Origin: an uncultured Afifella sp.
GTDB lineage: Bacteria > Pseudomonadota > Alphaproteobacteria > Rhizobiales > Afifellaceae
Assembly (NCBI GenBank): GCA_947259045.1
Contig: CAMYKZ010000006.1
Span: forward strand, 1-63,878
Direction: 5' to 3'
DNA: 63,878 nucleotides
Part shown: positions 35,850-44,302 of the stretch, piece by piece
Layout of the letters: each line of letters begins with the position of its first letter
Position numbering within the stretch: the first letter of the stretch is position 1
Position numbers and translations under genes: made by a program
Notes under the pieces: generated by a model
The model's database searches: none
The model's input: the letters and a program-made list of their open reading frames with translations, nothing else
Told to the model about the DNA's origin: nothing

Positions 35850-38120
35850 TCAAAATTCCTGCCAGTCGTCGTCGGCGACCGCTGCCGCCGGTACGCTGGC
35901 CGCCAGCTTGCGGGTCAGCGTTTTCTGCTGGTTGTGCACCGGGTTGGCGGCGGGTTGATCGTCGGGATCGGCTTCACGTGGCATTGCATGCGTCTGTGCC
36001 GTTCTAAAGAAACCGACCGCTTGTTGCAGTGCTGAAACCTGTCCGACGGCGGACTCAATCGTCGCCGTCGTCTCTTCCACCAGCGTAGCGTTTTGCTGAG
36101 TCATCTCGTCCATACCGGTGATCGCGGCGGAGACCTGGTCGATGCCCGAAGTCTGCTCGTGGCTTGCCGCGGCAATTTCGGAGACATAGTCGGCAACCTT
36201 CTTTACCGATGTGACGATTTCGTCCAGCGAGGCACCGGCTTCGCCGACCAGCCTGACGCCGTCCTGCACCTGGCTCTCGGAATTGACGATCAGTTCCTTG
36301 ATGTCCTTGGAGGCGGATGCCGCACGTTGTGCAAGTGCCCGAACCTCGTTGGCAACCACGGCAAAACCGCGCCCGGCCTCGCCGGCCCGGGCGGCCTCAA
36401 CCGACGCATTCAAGGCCAAAAGGTTGGTTTGGAAAGCAATTTCCTGGATCAATCCGACAATCTCGTTGATCTGCCGGGACGAGGCCTCTATGCCGCTCAT
36501 CGCCGATACTGTGCGTTCGACAATTTCGCCGCCGTTGTTCGCGACTTCCCGCGCTGCCGTGGCGACCTGATTGGCCTCCTGGGCACTGTCGGCATTCTGC
36601 CGCACGGTGGCTGAAAGCTCCTCCATCGAGGCTGTCGTCTCTTCAAGGGACGAAGCCTGATGTTCCGTGCGTGCCGACAGGTCACTGATACCTGACGACA
36701 GCTCGTCGGTCGCCGTCTGCACCGCACCGGAGACTTCGGCAATACGGCCGACAATCTCTTCCATACGGTCACCCATCCGGTCGGCATCGTCCTTGAGCCT
36801 GGCAAATGCACCCTTGTGTTCGCCGTGCATACGCCGGGTTATATCTCCCTCAGCGAGGGCAGAGACAACTTTCACCACCTGATCGAGGCCATTGTCGACA
36901 ACATCAAGCAGTTCGTTCATACCGGCCGCGAGATCGGCAAAGAAGCCGGTTTTGTCAGCTTCGCTCAACCGTTGCGAGAAGTCGCCCTCGGTCGCTGAAT
37001 GAACAATGCCGGCAATCTCGCGCTCGACAGCCACGTGAACGGTCATATCCTGCCATTCCACGACAGTACCGAGACGGTCGCCGGCATCGTTGAACACCGG
37101 GCTTGCCGTCAGATCGATCGTGCGGCCGGCCAAAGCCATTCTCGCCGAAGCGGGCTCCGTCAGCGCGATCAGTTGGTCGATGCGCATCGCGGCAACATTG
37201 TGAAGCGTGTCGAAGTCAAGACCCGCCAGAACCGGATTGCCAAAGCCGTCAAGCTCTTTTGAAAGATCTTCCATCAGGCTTCCGAACAGGTTGTTCATCG
37301 CCTTATTGGGAAAAATAACCTGGCCGTCCAGGTCTACGATCATCATTGGTGAGGAGGTATCATTGAGCGAAGATCGCGCCTGGGCCGCCGTCACGCCAAC
37401 GGTGCGGATTTGTTCCAGTGACCGGGCCATCTCGCCGATCTCATCGTTACGATCGCCGCCGGGGATTTGCACCGTCATGTCACCGGATGCAAGCCTGCCG
37501 GTCACATCTGTCATCAATGTGATCGGCTTGACGACTGTGCGGGCCAGGAAAACGGTCACGATAGCCACGATCAGACCAAGGATGATCAGACCGTAGGCTG
37601 CGCCGTTCAAGGTGCTGTCAAGAGCACGTTTGTTGATCGCTGAATGGTTCCACGCTGTTATCAGGGTGCCGACCGGCTGATCGCCGCCAATGGAGGCGAC
37701 GATTACAACATGGGTTCCCATTTGTTTGACCACCGCCGAACCGCGCGAACCGGCAGGATCCAGCTCCGAGGCGATTGATCTCAGATTGACATCGCCTGTG
37801 AGTTTTTCCGACGAATAGGTCACCATGATCTGGTTGTCCATGTCGAGAACGACGACATTCGTCAATTCGCTGTCGGATTTCTCGGCAACGTCATTGATGA
37901 CCGCTTCAACGATTTTTGCCTTGCCCCACTTCACGCCACCGGCCATCCGGTCGGCCATCAGTTCAACGACCGAAGACTGGCCATTGATGCTGATGTCCAG
38001 AACCATCGCGCGAAGAGTGGAAAGCTGCAGCCCTTCCAGGATCAGGATACCGATCAGCAGCGGAATTGCCACGGCCAGGGCCGCTTTGCGACCGATCGTC
38101 ATTTTAGTCGTCTTGTTCAT
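35850..38120 (-). CDS. Methyl-accepting chemotaxis protein with PAS domain and CheR-tether tail
   Basis: A 756-residue transducer. Helix 1 is about residues 12-34, a periplasmic sensor about 35-168, helix 2 about 172-194, then HAMP, a PAS-like domain (about 245-345, starting SSPMMIVDLDGQVIFPNKAM), a second HAMP-like stretch, and the signalling domain with hairpin EIAFQTNLLALNASVEAARA and GRGFAVVANEVRALAQR. It ends DDDWQEF, matching the xWxxF CheR/CheB tether. It should modulate CheA activity in response to a periplasmic and possibly an intracellular cue. The gene for a small exported protein lies 39 bp upstream in the same orientation, suggesting the two act together. Confidence 0.93.
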   Translation of the reverse strand: MNKTTKMTIGRKAALAVAIPLLIGILILEGLQLSTLRAMVLDISINGQSSVVELMADRMAGGVKWGKAKIVEAVINDVAEKSDSELTNVVVLDMDNQIMVTYSSEKLTGDVNLRSIASELDPAGSRGSAVVKQMGTHVVIVASIGGDQPVGTLITAWNHSAINKRALDSTLNGAAYGLIILGLIVAIVTVFLARTVVKPITLMTDVTGRLASGDMTVQIPGGDRNDEIGEMARSLEQIRTVGVTAAQARSSLNDTSSPMMIVDLDGQVIFPNKAMNNLFGSLMEDLSKELDGFGNPVLAGLDFDTLHNVAAMRIDQLIALTEPASARMALAGRTIDLTASPVFNDAGDRLGTVVEWQDMTVHVAVEREIAGIVHSATEGDFSQRLSEADKTGFFADLAAGMNELLDVVDNGLDQVVKVVSALAEGDITRRMHGEHKGAFARLKDDADRMGDRMEEIVGRIAEVSGAVQTATDELSSGISDLSARTEHQASSLEETTASMEELSATVRQNADSAQEANQVATAAREVANNGGEIVERTVSAMSGIEASSRQINEIVGLIQEIAFQTNLLALNASVEAARAGEAGRGFAVVANEVRALAQRAASASKDIKELIVNSESQVQDGVRLVGEAGASLDEIVTSVKKVADYVSEIAAASHEQTSGIDQVSAAITGMDEMTQQNATLVEETTATIESAVGQVSALQQAVGFFRTAQTHAMPREADPDDQPAANPVHNQQKTLTRKLAASVPAAAVADDDWQEF

Positions 38121-38159
38121 TTCCCCGATCCCGCTTTCCAGATCACCCGAAGTTCATTT

Positions 38160-38768
38160 TCAGTTTATTTCGTCAAGCATCTCGACGTTGATTCCGACAG
38201 TAACGGCGCCGATTGCCGTCCCTGTTGCAGGATCGGAAATTGTGAAACTGGCCTGCGCTTGAATCTGCTGCGTCGATTCATCCATCTCGATCTCATCGAC
38301 AAAGACAGCACCCGATCCTGCACCGAAGCTCTTCTGCCACTTCGCTTCATCGCCTTGCCAGTAATCAGAAGTGAGATCACTTTGAGCAACGTTAAGGCCA
38401 CGATTGTCGGTCACGAAAAGTTCGGTGATGAGTCCTTTTGCTTCGTCACGGACGCTCGCCAGATATCTGGATACATCAGTTTCAAGCACCTGCACGGTCA
38501 ACTGCCCGGAACCCTGATCGACTTCGGCGCGCCATTGTTTGTCCAACCCGTCGATATCAGCTTGTTTCAGCCCGGCATTGCGCCGGTTCTGGGCCATGAT
38601 CGCTTGCACCACGTTATCGACGGCAATCTTCGATTTGAGCTGATTGTCCAGATAGGTTTTTATCGGCGTGACGTGGTCCGGCGCTGCATACGCAGCTTGC
38701 AGGGGTGCCAAAAGGATCGACGCGCAGACAGCGGCGATGCCCAGGTTAGACCGCATTTTCGTTTTCAT
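38160..38768 (-). CDS. Exported Cache/PDC-like sensor protein
   Basis: A 202-residue protein with a Sec signal peptide (cleavage after ...QAAYA, about residue 28). The mature part looks like a stand-alone single Cache domain: an N-terminal amphipathic helix, then ELFVTDNRGLNVAQSDLTSDYWQGDEAKW, a pattern common in Cache sensors, and a final FTISDPATGTAIGAVTVGINV strand pair. ATG 38768 has an AGGAG ribosome site. No transmembrane helix follows the signal peptide, so it is periplasmic. Encoded directly before the MCP gene; a soluble ligand-binding partner of the MCP is the best guess. Confidence 0.72.
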   Translation of the reverse strand: MKTKMRSNLGIAAVCASILLAPLQAAYAAPDHVTPIKTYLDNQLKSKIAVDNVVQAIMAQNRRNAGLKQADIDGLDKQWRAEVDQGSGQLTVQVLETDVSRYLASVRDEAKGLITELFVTDNRGLNVAQSDLTSDYWQGDEAKWQKSFGAGSGAVFVDEIEMDESTQQIQAQASFTISDPATGTAIGAVTVGINVEMLDEIN

Positions 38769-39244
38769 TTCACTTCTACTCCTGTCGTCCATTTTAAAGG
38801 CTGCGCACTTCGTCGATAGCGCCACAGGCTCTGCATGCAGAACTCGGCCAGCAGGCTGGCCCTGGGGCCCGCCTGCACAGGACCTGCGATATTTGCCTTT
38901 GGAGTGCCGTTTTATGGCGATAACGCTGCCAGATCCCGGTTATCCTCCGGCCTGCCGCATCCGCTGTGGCCCTGACGAACCACGCCGGACTAACTCGAGC
39001 TGGCTTTTCGCCTCTGCGCCCGTGGCTCGAGTTTTCAAGATTCACAATACCGCGGAAACTCTAATGAAGTATAAATGGGAAAATAACTGTAAATTACGAT
39101 CATTTGGGATTTATTAGATACATATGTAAGGTAAACATATCATCATTACTGTTGGGTAATGTTGGCGAATGATTACGTATTCATATTCCACACCCAGTGT
39201 TGTCAACTTTGAGAAGCTGCATTTGGGTGAGACTGCGTCTGGCT
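38769..39244. other. Non-coding gap, nothing recognised
   Basis: About 476 bp upstream of the Cache-like gene. I see no convincing gene, RNA or repeat. The part near 39050-39180 is AT-rich relative to its surroundings. The promoter for the Cache-like/MCP operon should be in 38770-38900. Confidence 0.5.
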
Positions 39245-39374
39245 GCATGCGGTGATCCAGCATCCTGCGCGTCAGCCGCAGCAATTCGCCGGCATAGGCT
39301 GGGTCGCCAGCAAGATCCTGCGTCTCCGCCGGGTCGGCGGCCATATCGAAGAACTGCGGAGGCAAGCCGAAGTC
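39245..39374 (-). pseudogene. Fragment of a sulfatase-family gene 3' end
   Basis: Read on the minus strand this encodes GLPPQFFDMAADPAE, then QDLAGDPAYAGELLRLTRR, nearly the same as the C-terminal part of the sulfatase-family enzyme at 42688-44259. Bases 39246-39350 match 42754-42858 at 95 of 105 positions by hand alignment, after which similarity falls sharply. No start, catalytic site or rest of the gene is present. The fragment has the same orientation as the intact gene, 3.4 kb away. Confidence 0.85.
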
Positions 39375-39491
39375 GCTCAGGTCACAGGCCCGCGAAACCG
39401 GAGCGGGCCGGACGCGGCGGTGGCGCGTGCCGATGCTAATGTGTAAGACTTGCGCGACATTCCCCGACACATTCTGCAATGAGGATGGACG

Positions 39492-40730
39492 ATGCACGAC
39501 ACGGTCCGCATACTTGCCTGCGCTGCGCTGGCCGGCCTGATCCTGGCCGGCACACCCCGCGGCACCAGGGCTTACACACCGGATAATCATGAGCTTTATA
39601 TCGTCCAGGGAGCCCGCATGTGCGAGAGCGCCCATGCGCTCAGGATCGGGGAAAAGACCCTGGCCGGCATGGTTGAGGGCGTTCGCGAACCCGACAAGAA
39701 AAACCGTCATGTTTTACAGATGGTCAAACAACGGCTGGAACCGGGGTCTTATGGCAAGCAGCGTGATATTTCGGATCAACGCATCGCCGCCCAGGCCCTG
39801 CATGGAAGTCCAAATCCGACAAGACGGAGATACACCGGATCGGCGGGCGACCGGGAGAATTTGAACAAGGCCATTCGAATGCCGGCCGGCAAACTCATGG
39901 CCGACCGTTTTGAACTGGACGTCTATTCGTACGATACGAACCAGGCCGTGCGGAACAAGATCCTGATAAGCGCATCACAGTTTCTCTGCGTCTCGCTGGC
40001 ACACCGCAACGAAACCCAAAGCGCCCGCAAGTTCGGCAACATGCTGCACATGATCGGAGACACCTATTCCGCATCGCATGTGCAGCGGTCCGCGCCCAAA
40101 GGCACGCCGGGCAAATGCGGAACGGAAAAGATCGAATGGCATTTCAGCATGGATCTGATCGCATGGAAGCAGCATGTGCCCGCGGATGAGAAAAACGGGG
40201 ATTGGCGGTTCCGGTGTATCACCGAACATACGTCCGATCTGATGAAACTGTGGATCGACGGAAGACGGGCCGTCGCCAGGGAAATCGGTAAACCAGCCAA
40301 ACTGAACAGAGCGAACCAAAACGTCAAAGACGCGATGATATTGCTCTGCAATCGCATCCTGAGGGAAGACGCCGATGTGCTTGAGCGGCCTGCGGGCGGC
40401 GCCGCCGCCGGCTACTCGTCCGCGTCAGGCACCGACAATTGGGAATTCTTCAAGAAAAAGAAAGCCGATAGACCGATCCAGCCCGTCGGCCTGACAGGCG
40501 CCGAAGAAGCAGAAGCTTTCGTCAAGCGGATCAATGACCGGCTGAAAAAAGACGGCAGCAAGATTGCATTCTGGTATCCGCCCCGCGACATGAAGGATTT
40601 ATGCCGCGGCCTCGACCACGGCAGACCTCTGCCCGCGCCGCTGAGATGCACTTCACAGGAAATCGACTGGGCGATGCAAGGCAGCGGCAAGGTCCGCAGC
40701 ATGTGGATACCGGCAAGACCGCAGCAATAA
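39492..40730 (+). CDS. Exported protein with phospholipase C/S1-P1 nuclease-like metal motif
   Basis: A 412-residue protein with a signal peptide (cleavage after ...GTRA, about residue 27). ATG 39492 follows GAGGA. The segment HMIGDTYSASH (His186, Asp190, His196) has the HxxxDxxxxxH pattern of zinc-dependent phospholipase C and S1/P1 nucleases, preceded by other His residues (His34, His171) that could complete a metal site. Several Cys occur (44, 166, 209), compatible with disulfides. I cannot assign a family firmly. It precedes a lipase lipoprotein gene in the same direction, so a role in lipid or envelope breakdown is plausible. Confidence 0.65.
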   Translation: MHDTVRILACAALAGLILAGTPRGTRAYTPDNHELYIVQGARMCESAHALRIGEKTLAGMVEGVREPDKKNRHVLQMVKQRLEPGSYGKQRDISDQRIAAQALHGSPNPTRRRYTGSAGDRENLNKAIRMPAGKLMADRFELDVYSYDTNQAVRNKILISASQFLCVSLAHRNETQSARKFGNMLHMIGDTYSASHVQRSAPKGTPGKCGTEKIEWHFSMDLIAWKQHVPADEKNGDWRFRCITEHTSDLMKLWIDGRRAVAREIGKPAKLNRANQNVKDAMILLCNRILREDADVLERPAGGAAAGYSSASGTDNWEFFKKKKADRPIQPVGLTGAEEAEAFVKRINDRLKKDGSKIAFWYPPRDMKDLCRGLDHGRPLPAPLRCTSQEIDWAMQGSGKVRSMWIPARPQQ

Positions 40731-40890
40731 TCCGCGCCGGCTTGCCGATCGGCCATGGTCTGAAAATCCCGGGGCAAACCGGCATCCGCGAAGTGCGATT
40801 GCCGTGCTGGCGCCAGGGTCATGAATAGGCTAGCATTCGGCTGTTCAATTTGGGGGGCAGGTTGATGCACGGTTTTTCCTTTTGCGCATG

Positions 40891-40926
40891 CCGGGTTTCG
40901 GGCCGGGTTTCGGGCCGGACTTCGGG
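40891..40926 (+). repeat. Three tandem 12-bp units upstream of the lipase gene
   Basis: CCGGGTTTCGGG occurs at 40891-40902 and 40903-40914, followed by a copy with two changes at 40915-40926. If translated in the lipase frame it gives a GFGPGFGP repeat before the likely start at 40960. Slippage-prone; may affect expression or N-terminus length. The remaining gap 40731-40959 holds nothing else I recognise. Confidence 0.6.
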
Positions 40927-40959
40927 CTGGATTGCCGGCCTGCTGCAAGACCACTTCGC

Positions 40960-42660
40960 ATGAAGGCGGCCGGCAGAACGCGGCTGTGCCTTCTCCTGGT
41001 CTCGCTGCTGCCGGCACTGGCCGGTTGCATCACGCACACGCAACTGGCGGAAGAAGGCGCGCTGGTGCGGCAGCAGGAACTGGCGGGCCTGCCCTATCAT
41101 CCGCTCGCCCACCACCTCGATCTCTCCATCCTTGCGTACGAACTTTATGGCCAGACGCTCGTCTGGCCCTTTGATCCCTATTACGAGGAGACCGATAACG
41201 AGAACGGAGCGCGCAACCGATTTATGGAGAAAGTCCGCGTCTGGGCGAAAGCCAAAGGCTCAGAGCAGGCCGGAACCCGCCCGAAGCTGGGCGGCTACCG
41301 CGGACCCGGCGTGCTCGGCGGGTTCGATGACAATGCGCGCCACGATCCGATCGTATACCGTTACGACCGTCTTTACCCATGGAACAAAACCATCACCCAG
41401 GTGGACGACAAGTGGACCGAATATCTGACGCCAAGTGAGATTACCGGGCAGATCCGCGACGTCTATATGTGCTACCGCCAGACCGGAGCGTCGGAGAACA
41501 CCGCAGTCGTGCAGCATGTGGTCTCCGGCCGTGATGCCGCCGCGCCCGGCGCCCGTGACGTGCTGCTGGCCTTTGAAGGCGGAACCGGCGACAAGGGCGA
41601 GGCGGGACAGCCGGCCTCCCAGAGCCTTATGGGCTTCGTGCTGCTGCGATTTCAGGCCGGCAGCAACGATTACGACGTGCACATCGCTTTTCGCGGCAGC
41701 CGCAGCGGATCAGTGGGACGGGCGATCCGGCAGGCCTACAGCGACAGCAGGGCGAAAGGCAATCCGGACTGGATCACCGACGTGGGCTTCGATCCCGTCC
41801 CGCCTGAGAAGGGTGGGGCGCTCATCACGACGACCGGCGTCGTCTTTCGGGGTTTCGCCCGGAGCATGAAATCCATCCTGCCGCAGGCCTTCCGCTGCCT
41901 CGGCGAGGCCGCCCGCCTGGCGCCCCGCCGCAGCCCCGAACGCATCTTCGTCACCGGCCACAGCCTTGGCGGAGCGCTGGCCCAGCACTTCGTCAGTGCC
42001 GTGCTCATGGGCAACCGGTATGGCCCCGACGGTGCGGGCGAAGCGATGCCAAAGGCTCTGCGCAGCTGGCCCTGGCGGCAAATCAAGCTGATCACCTTCA
42101 GCTCGCCGAGGGCCGGCGATGCCCGCTGGGCGGAGACGCTGACCAAACACGGCCTTGCCTCCGAGTTCTTCTCCACGCCGCTGGACACGCTCGACCGGAC
42201 AGCGCTGGCCATGACCGACCCGAGCATCGTGCCACGGCTGATCGACCCTGGCGAGCCAGCAGGCTACCGGGTCCTGATTACCACGGACCCGGTCACGACG
42301 CAGAAGATTATCGGCGGCAAGCATGTCGGCAAGTCGGTTTATCTCAACGAACCGAACTTCCTCGCCACCTTCGCCCTGCCCAATGCCGGCTCGCACGAAT
42401 TGTGGAAAGTCCGCGAGTTCATGCTCTCCGGGCTGGCCGACCAACGGATCCCCCCGACCGCGTTCCGGTATCGGGAGATGGAGGACGTCAACCCGGAGCG
42501 CAACGCGGCGCGGCGCGGCAGTATCGAAGAATTCGAAAAACTCCAGGCCGCGCTTCAGAGATATTATCGCAGCAATGCACTGTGGTTTGATTACACAAAG
42601 TTCAGTCAGGATTTCGAAATCTTCAAGGCCATCCTCCAGGGCCGCCCGCCCGCGCCCTGA
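40960..42660 (+). CDS. Class 3 lipase-type lipoprotein
   Basis: A 566-residue predicted lipoprotein: hydrophobic leader RLCLLLVSLLPALAGC with lipobox Cys23, so probably anchored in the outer membrane. The serine-hydrolase elbow is GHSLGGALAQH (Ser about 335); a preceding VHIAFRGSRSG segment matches the class 3 lipase oxyanion region and a catalytic Asp is expected in the PLDTLDRTAL region. ATG 40960 is chosen because it starts a proper lipoprotein signal; in-frame starts at 40882/40888 would prepend the GFGP repeat. Expected action: hydrolysis of acyl esters of extracellular lipids. It converges on the phosphonate operon, 27 bp between stops. Confidence 0.84.
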   Translation: MKAAGRTRLCLLLVSLLPALAGCITHTQLAEEGALVRQQELAGLPYHPLAHHLDLSILAYELYGQTLVWPFDPYYEETDNENGARNRFMEKVRVWAKAKGSEQAGTRPKLGGYRGPGVLGGFDDNARHDPIVYRYDRLYPWNKTITQVDDKWTEYLTPSEITGQIRDVYMCYRQTGASENTAVVQHVVSGRDAAAPGARDVLLAFEGGTGDKGEAGQPASQSLMGFVLLRFQAGSNDYDVHIAFRGSRSGSVGRAIRQAYSDSRAKGNPDWITDVGFDPVPPEKGGALITTTGVVFRGFARSMKSILPQAFRCLGEAARLAPRRSPERIFVTGHSLGGALAQHFVSAVLMGNRYGPDGAGEAMPKALRSWPWRQIKLITFSSPRAGDARWAETLTKHGLASEFFSTPLDTLDRTALAMTDPSIVPRLIDPGEPAGYRVLITTDPVTTQKIIGGKHVGKSVYLNEPNFLATFALPNAGSHELWKVREFMLSGLADQRIPPTAFRYREMEDVNPERNAARRGSIEEFEKLQAALQRYYRSNALWFDYTKFSQDFEIFKAILQGRPPAP

Positions 42661-42687
42661 GATTTTTTTCCGGGCTGCTGCCTGGCT

Positions 42688-44259
42688 TCACCCGCCAACC
42701 ACAACCCCCGCTTCCGTCAGTTTCATCGCCGACAGCCGGTGATCGGCATGGCGCATGCGGTGATCCAGCATCCTGCGCGTCAGGCGCAGCAGCTCGCCGG
42801 CGTAGGCCGGGTCGCCGGCAAGATCCTGCGCCTCTGCCGGGTCGGCTTCCATATCGAACAGCAATGGCGGCAGGCCGGCGTTGAAATGGACCAGCTTGAA
42901 ACGGGTCTCGCGCAGAATCGCGACGTTGCATTCGGCGAGACTCAGGCCGAGATGGCGCTGGTAGCGGGTCGGCGAAACCGGGTCGGCGAGGTCCTGTTCC
43001 ATGAACACATGGTCGCGCCAGGTGTCCGGCGTCCCGCCGTCGAGGAATGGCAGCAGCGAATATCCGTTGAAACCCGGCGGCGGCGTGCGGCCGAGCCAGT
43101 CGAGAATCGTCGGGGCGATGTCGATGCTCTCGGTGAAGTGCTCGATGACCTGCCCGGCGGTCTTTTTGCGCTGCGGATCGCGGATGATCAGCGGCACATG
43201 GTAGGCCGGATCGAAAATGCTCTCCTTGCCCCACATATGCCGGTCGCCCAGCATCTCGCCATGGTCGGAGGTGACGATTACCAGCGTCTCGTCAGCCTGG
43301 CCCGTGCTGTCGAGATAATCGAGCATCCTGCCGATATGATGGTCGACCTCTGAGGCCAGGCCGAAATAGACGGCGCGGATCGCACGCGCCTCGTCTTCGC
43401 CAATCCGCTCCAGCCGGCCGTCGAAGCCGACATAGAAGTGGTTCTTCATCGAGGGCTGCGAATAAAAAGCGTCGAAAAAGGGATGGCTGGCGCGCAGCGC
43501 GTCTGCGCCGGTCAGGCCGGCCGGCGCGGGCACGGTTTCCGGCGCGACCATCTGATTGTAAGGCGCGGGCGCGACAAAGGGCGGATGCGGGCGGATATAG
43601 GTGACATGGGCGAACCAGTTGCGGGTCTCGCGTACCGACAGCGCCTTCAGGGTCTCGTCGGTGAGGAACGCGGTGTCGCTGTCTGCGGCGCTGTAGAGCG
43701 CCGGGCCGGTGATGGCGGCATAAGGTCCGTCTGCTGTGCCGTCTGATGATGCGGCCCCGGTCTGGGCCCGGTAAAGCTCATGATGATTCGCCGGCACGGC
43801 GTAACCCTTGGCTTTCAGATCGGCGAGCCAGGGGTCGCTATCTTCAAAGCGCATGCGCAGGCCTTCAGCGAAACCCGGCAACAGGCCCTCGTATTTTTTC
43901 AGGTCCGGATCGTTCGCATCGCGGCCGGCCGGGTCGATGCTGGTATCGGTGTAACCGAACAAGAGCGGCTCGTAGCCCGCCTTGCGCACTTCCGTTGCGA
44001 TGTTGGGCAGGTGGCCGGCCAGCGGCGCGCCGTTGCGCACGGACCGGTGGTTCATGGCGTAGAGGCCGGTCAACAGGCTGGCGCGCGCCGGGCCGCAGGG
44101 CGCGGTGACCGAATAATGGCTGGCGAAGGTGACGCCACCCGCCATCAGCCGGCGGACGTTTGGTAAATCCAGTGACGAGGCCAACGCGCCGTGCACGCAA
44201 TCGGCGCGCATCTGGTCGAGCACGATGAACAGGACTTTTGCCGGGGAGGTGGATGACAT
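42688..44259 (-). CDS. Sulfatase-family phosphodiesterase, phosphonate monoester hydrolase-like
   Basis: A 523-residue alkaline phosphatase-superfamily enzyme. Metal ligands are in IVLDQMRAD (Asp15 and neighbours) and SDHGEMLGD; the formylglycine Cys is residue 55 in TAPCGPARASLLTGLYAMNH. That segment, RNGAPL after it and YIRPHPPFVAPAPY later are closer to phosphonate monoester hydrolases (PMH/phosphodiesterases) than to ordinary arylsulfatases. Activity would need a formylglycine-generating enzyme, not in the window. It is the last gene of the operon phnW-phnA-phnY-DMT-this gene (43-bp gap), so hydrolysis of an AEP ester to free AEP is an attractive role. No signal peptide is seen: cytoplasmic. 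Confidence 0.85.
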   Translation of the reverse strand: MSSTSPAKVLFIVLDQMRADCVHGALASSLDLPNVRRLMAGGVTFASHYSVTAPCGPARASLLTGLYAMNHRSVRNGAPLAGHLPNIATEVRKAGYEPLLFGYTDTSIDPAGRDANDPDLKKYEGLLPGFAEGLRMRFEDSDPWLADLKAKGYAVPANHHELYRAQTGAASSDGTADGPYAAITGPALYSAADSDTAFLTDETLKALSVRETRNWFAHVTYIRPHPPFVAPAPYNQMVAPETVPAPAGLTGADALRASHPFFDAFYSQPSMKNHFYVGFDGRLERIGEDEARAIRAVYFGLASEVDHHIGRMLDYLDSTGQADETLVIVTSDHGEMLGDRHMWGKESIFDPAYHVPLIIRDPQRKKTAGQVIEHFTESIDIAPTILDWLGRTPPPGFNGYSLLPFLDGGTPDTWRDHVFMEQDLADPVSPTRYQRHLGLSLAECNVAILRETRFKLVHFNAGLPPLLFDMEADPAEAQDLAGDPAYAGELLRLTRRMLDHRMRHADHRLSAMKLTEAGVVVGG

Positions 44260-44302
44260 TCGTTTTGCTCTCTCTTATCTGGCGCGAACGATTGAAATTT
44301 CT

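Noticed and set aside
39114..39710. A 198-codon minus-strand frame near the sulfatase remnant
   Set aside because: Only 39245-39374 resembles a protein (sulfatase tail). The rest is the shadow of the plus-strand exported protein gene and AT-rich non-coding sequence, so it is annotated as a fragment only.
42688..44259. Calling this enzyme a plain arylsulfatase or choline sulfatase
   Set aside because: The sequence around Cys55 and the RPHPPFVAPAPY segment are closer to phosphonate monoester hydrolases, and the operon is phosphonate-specific.
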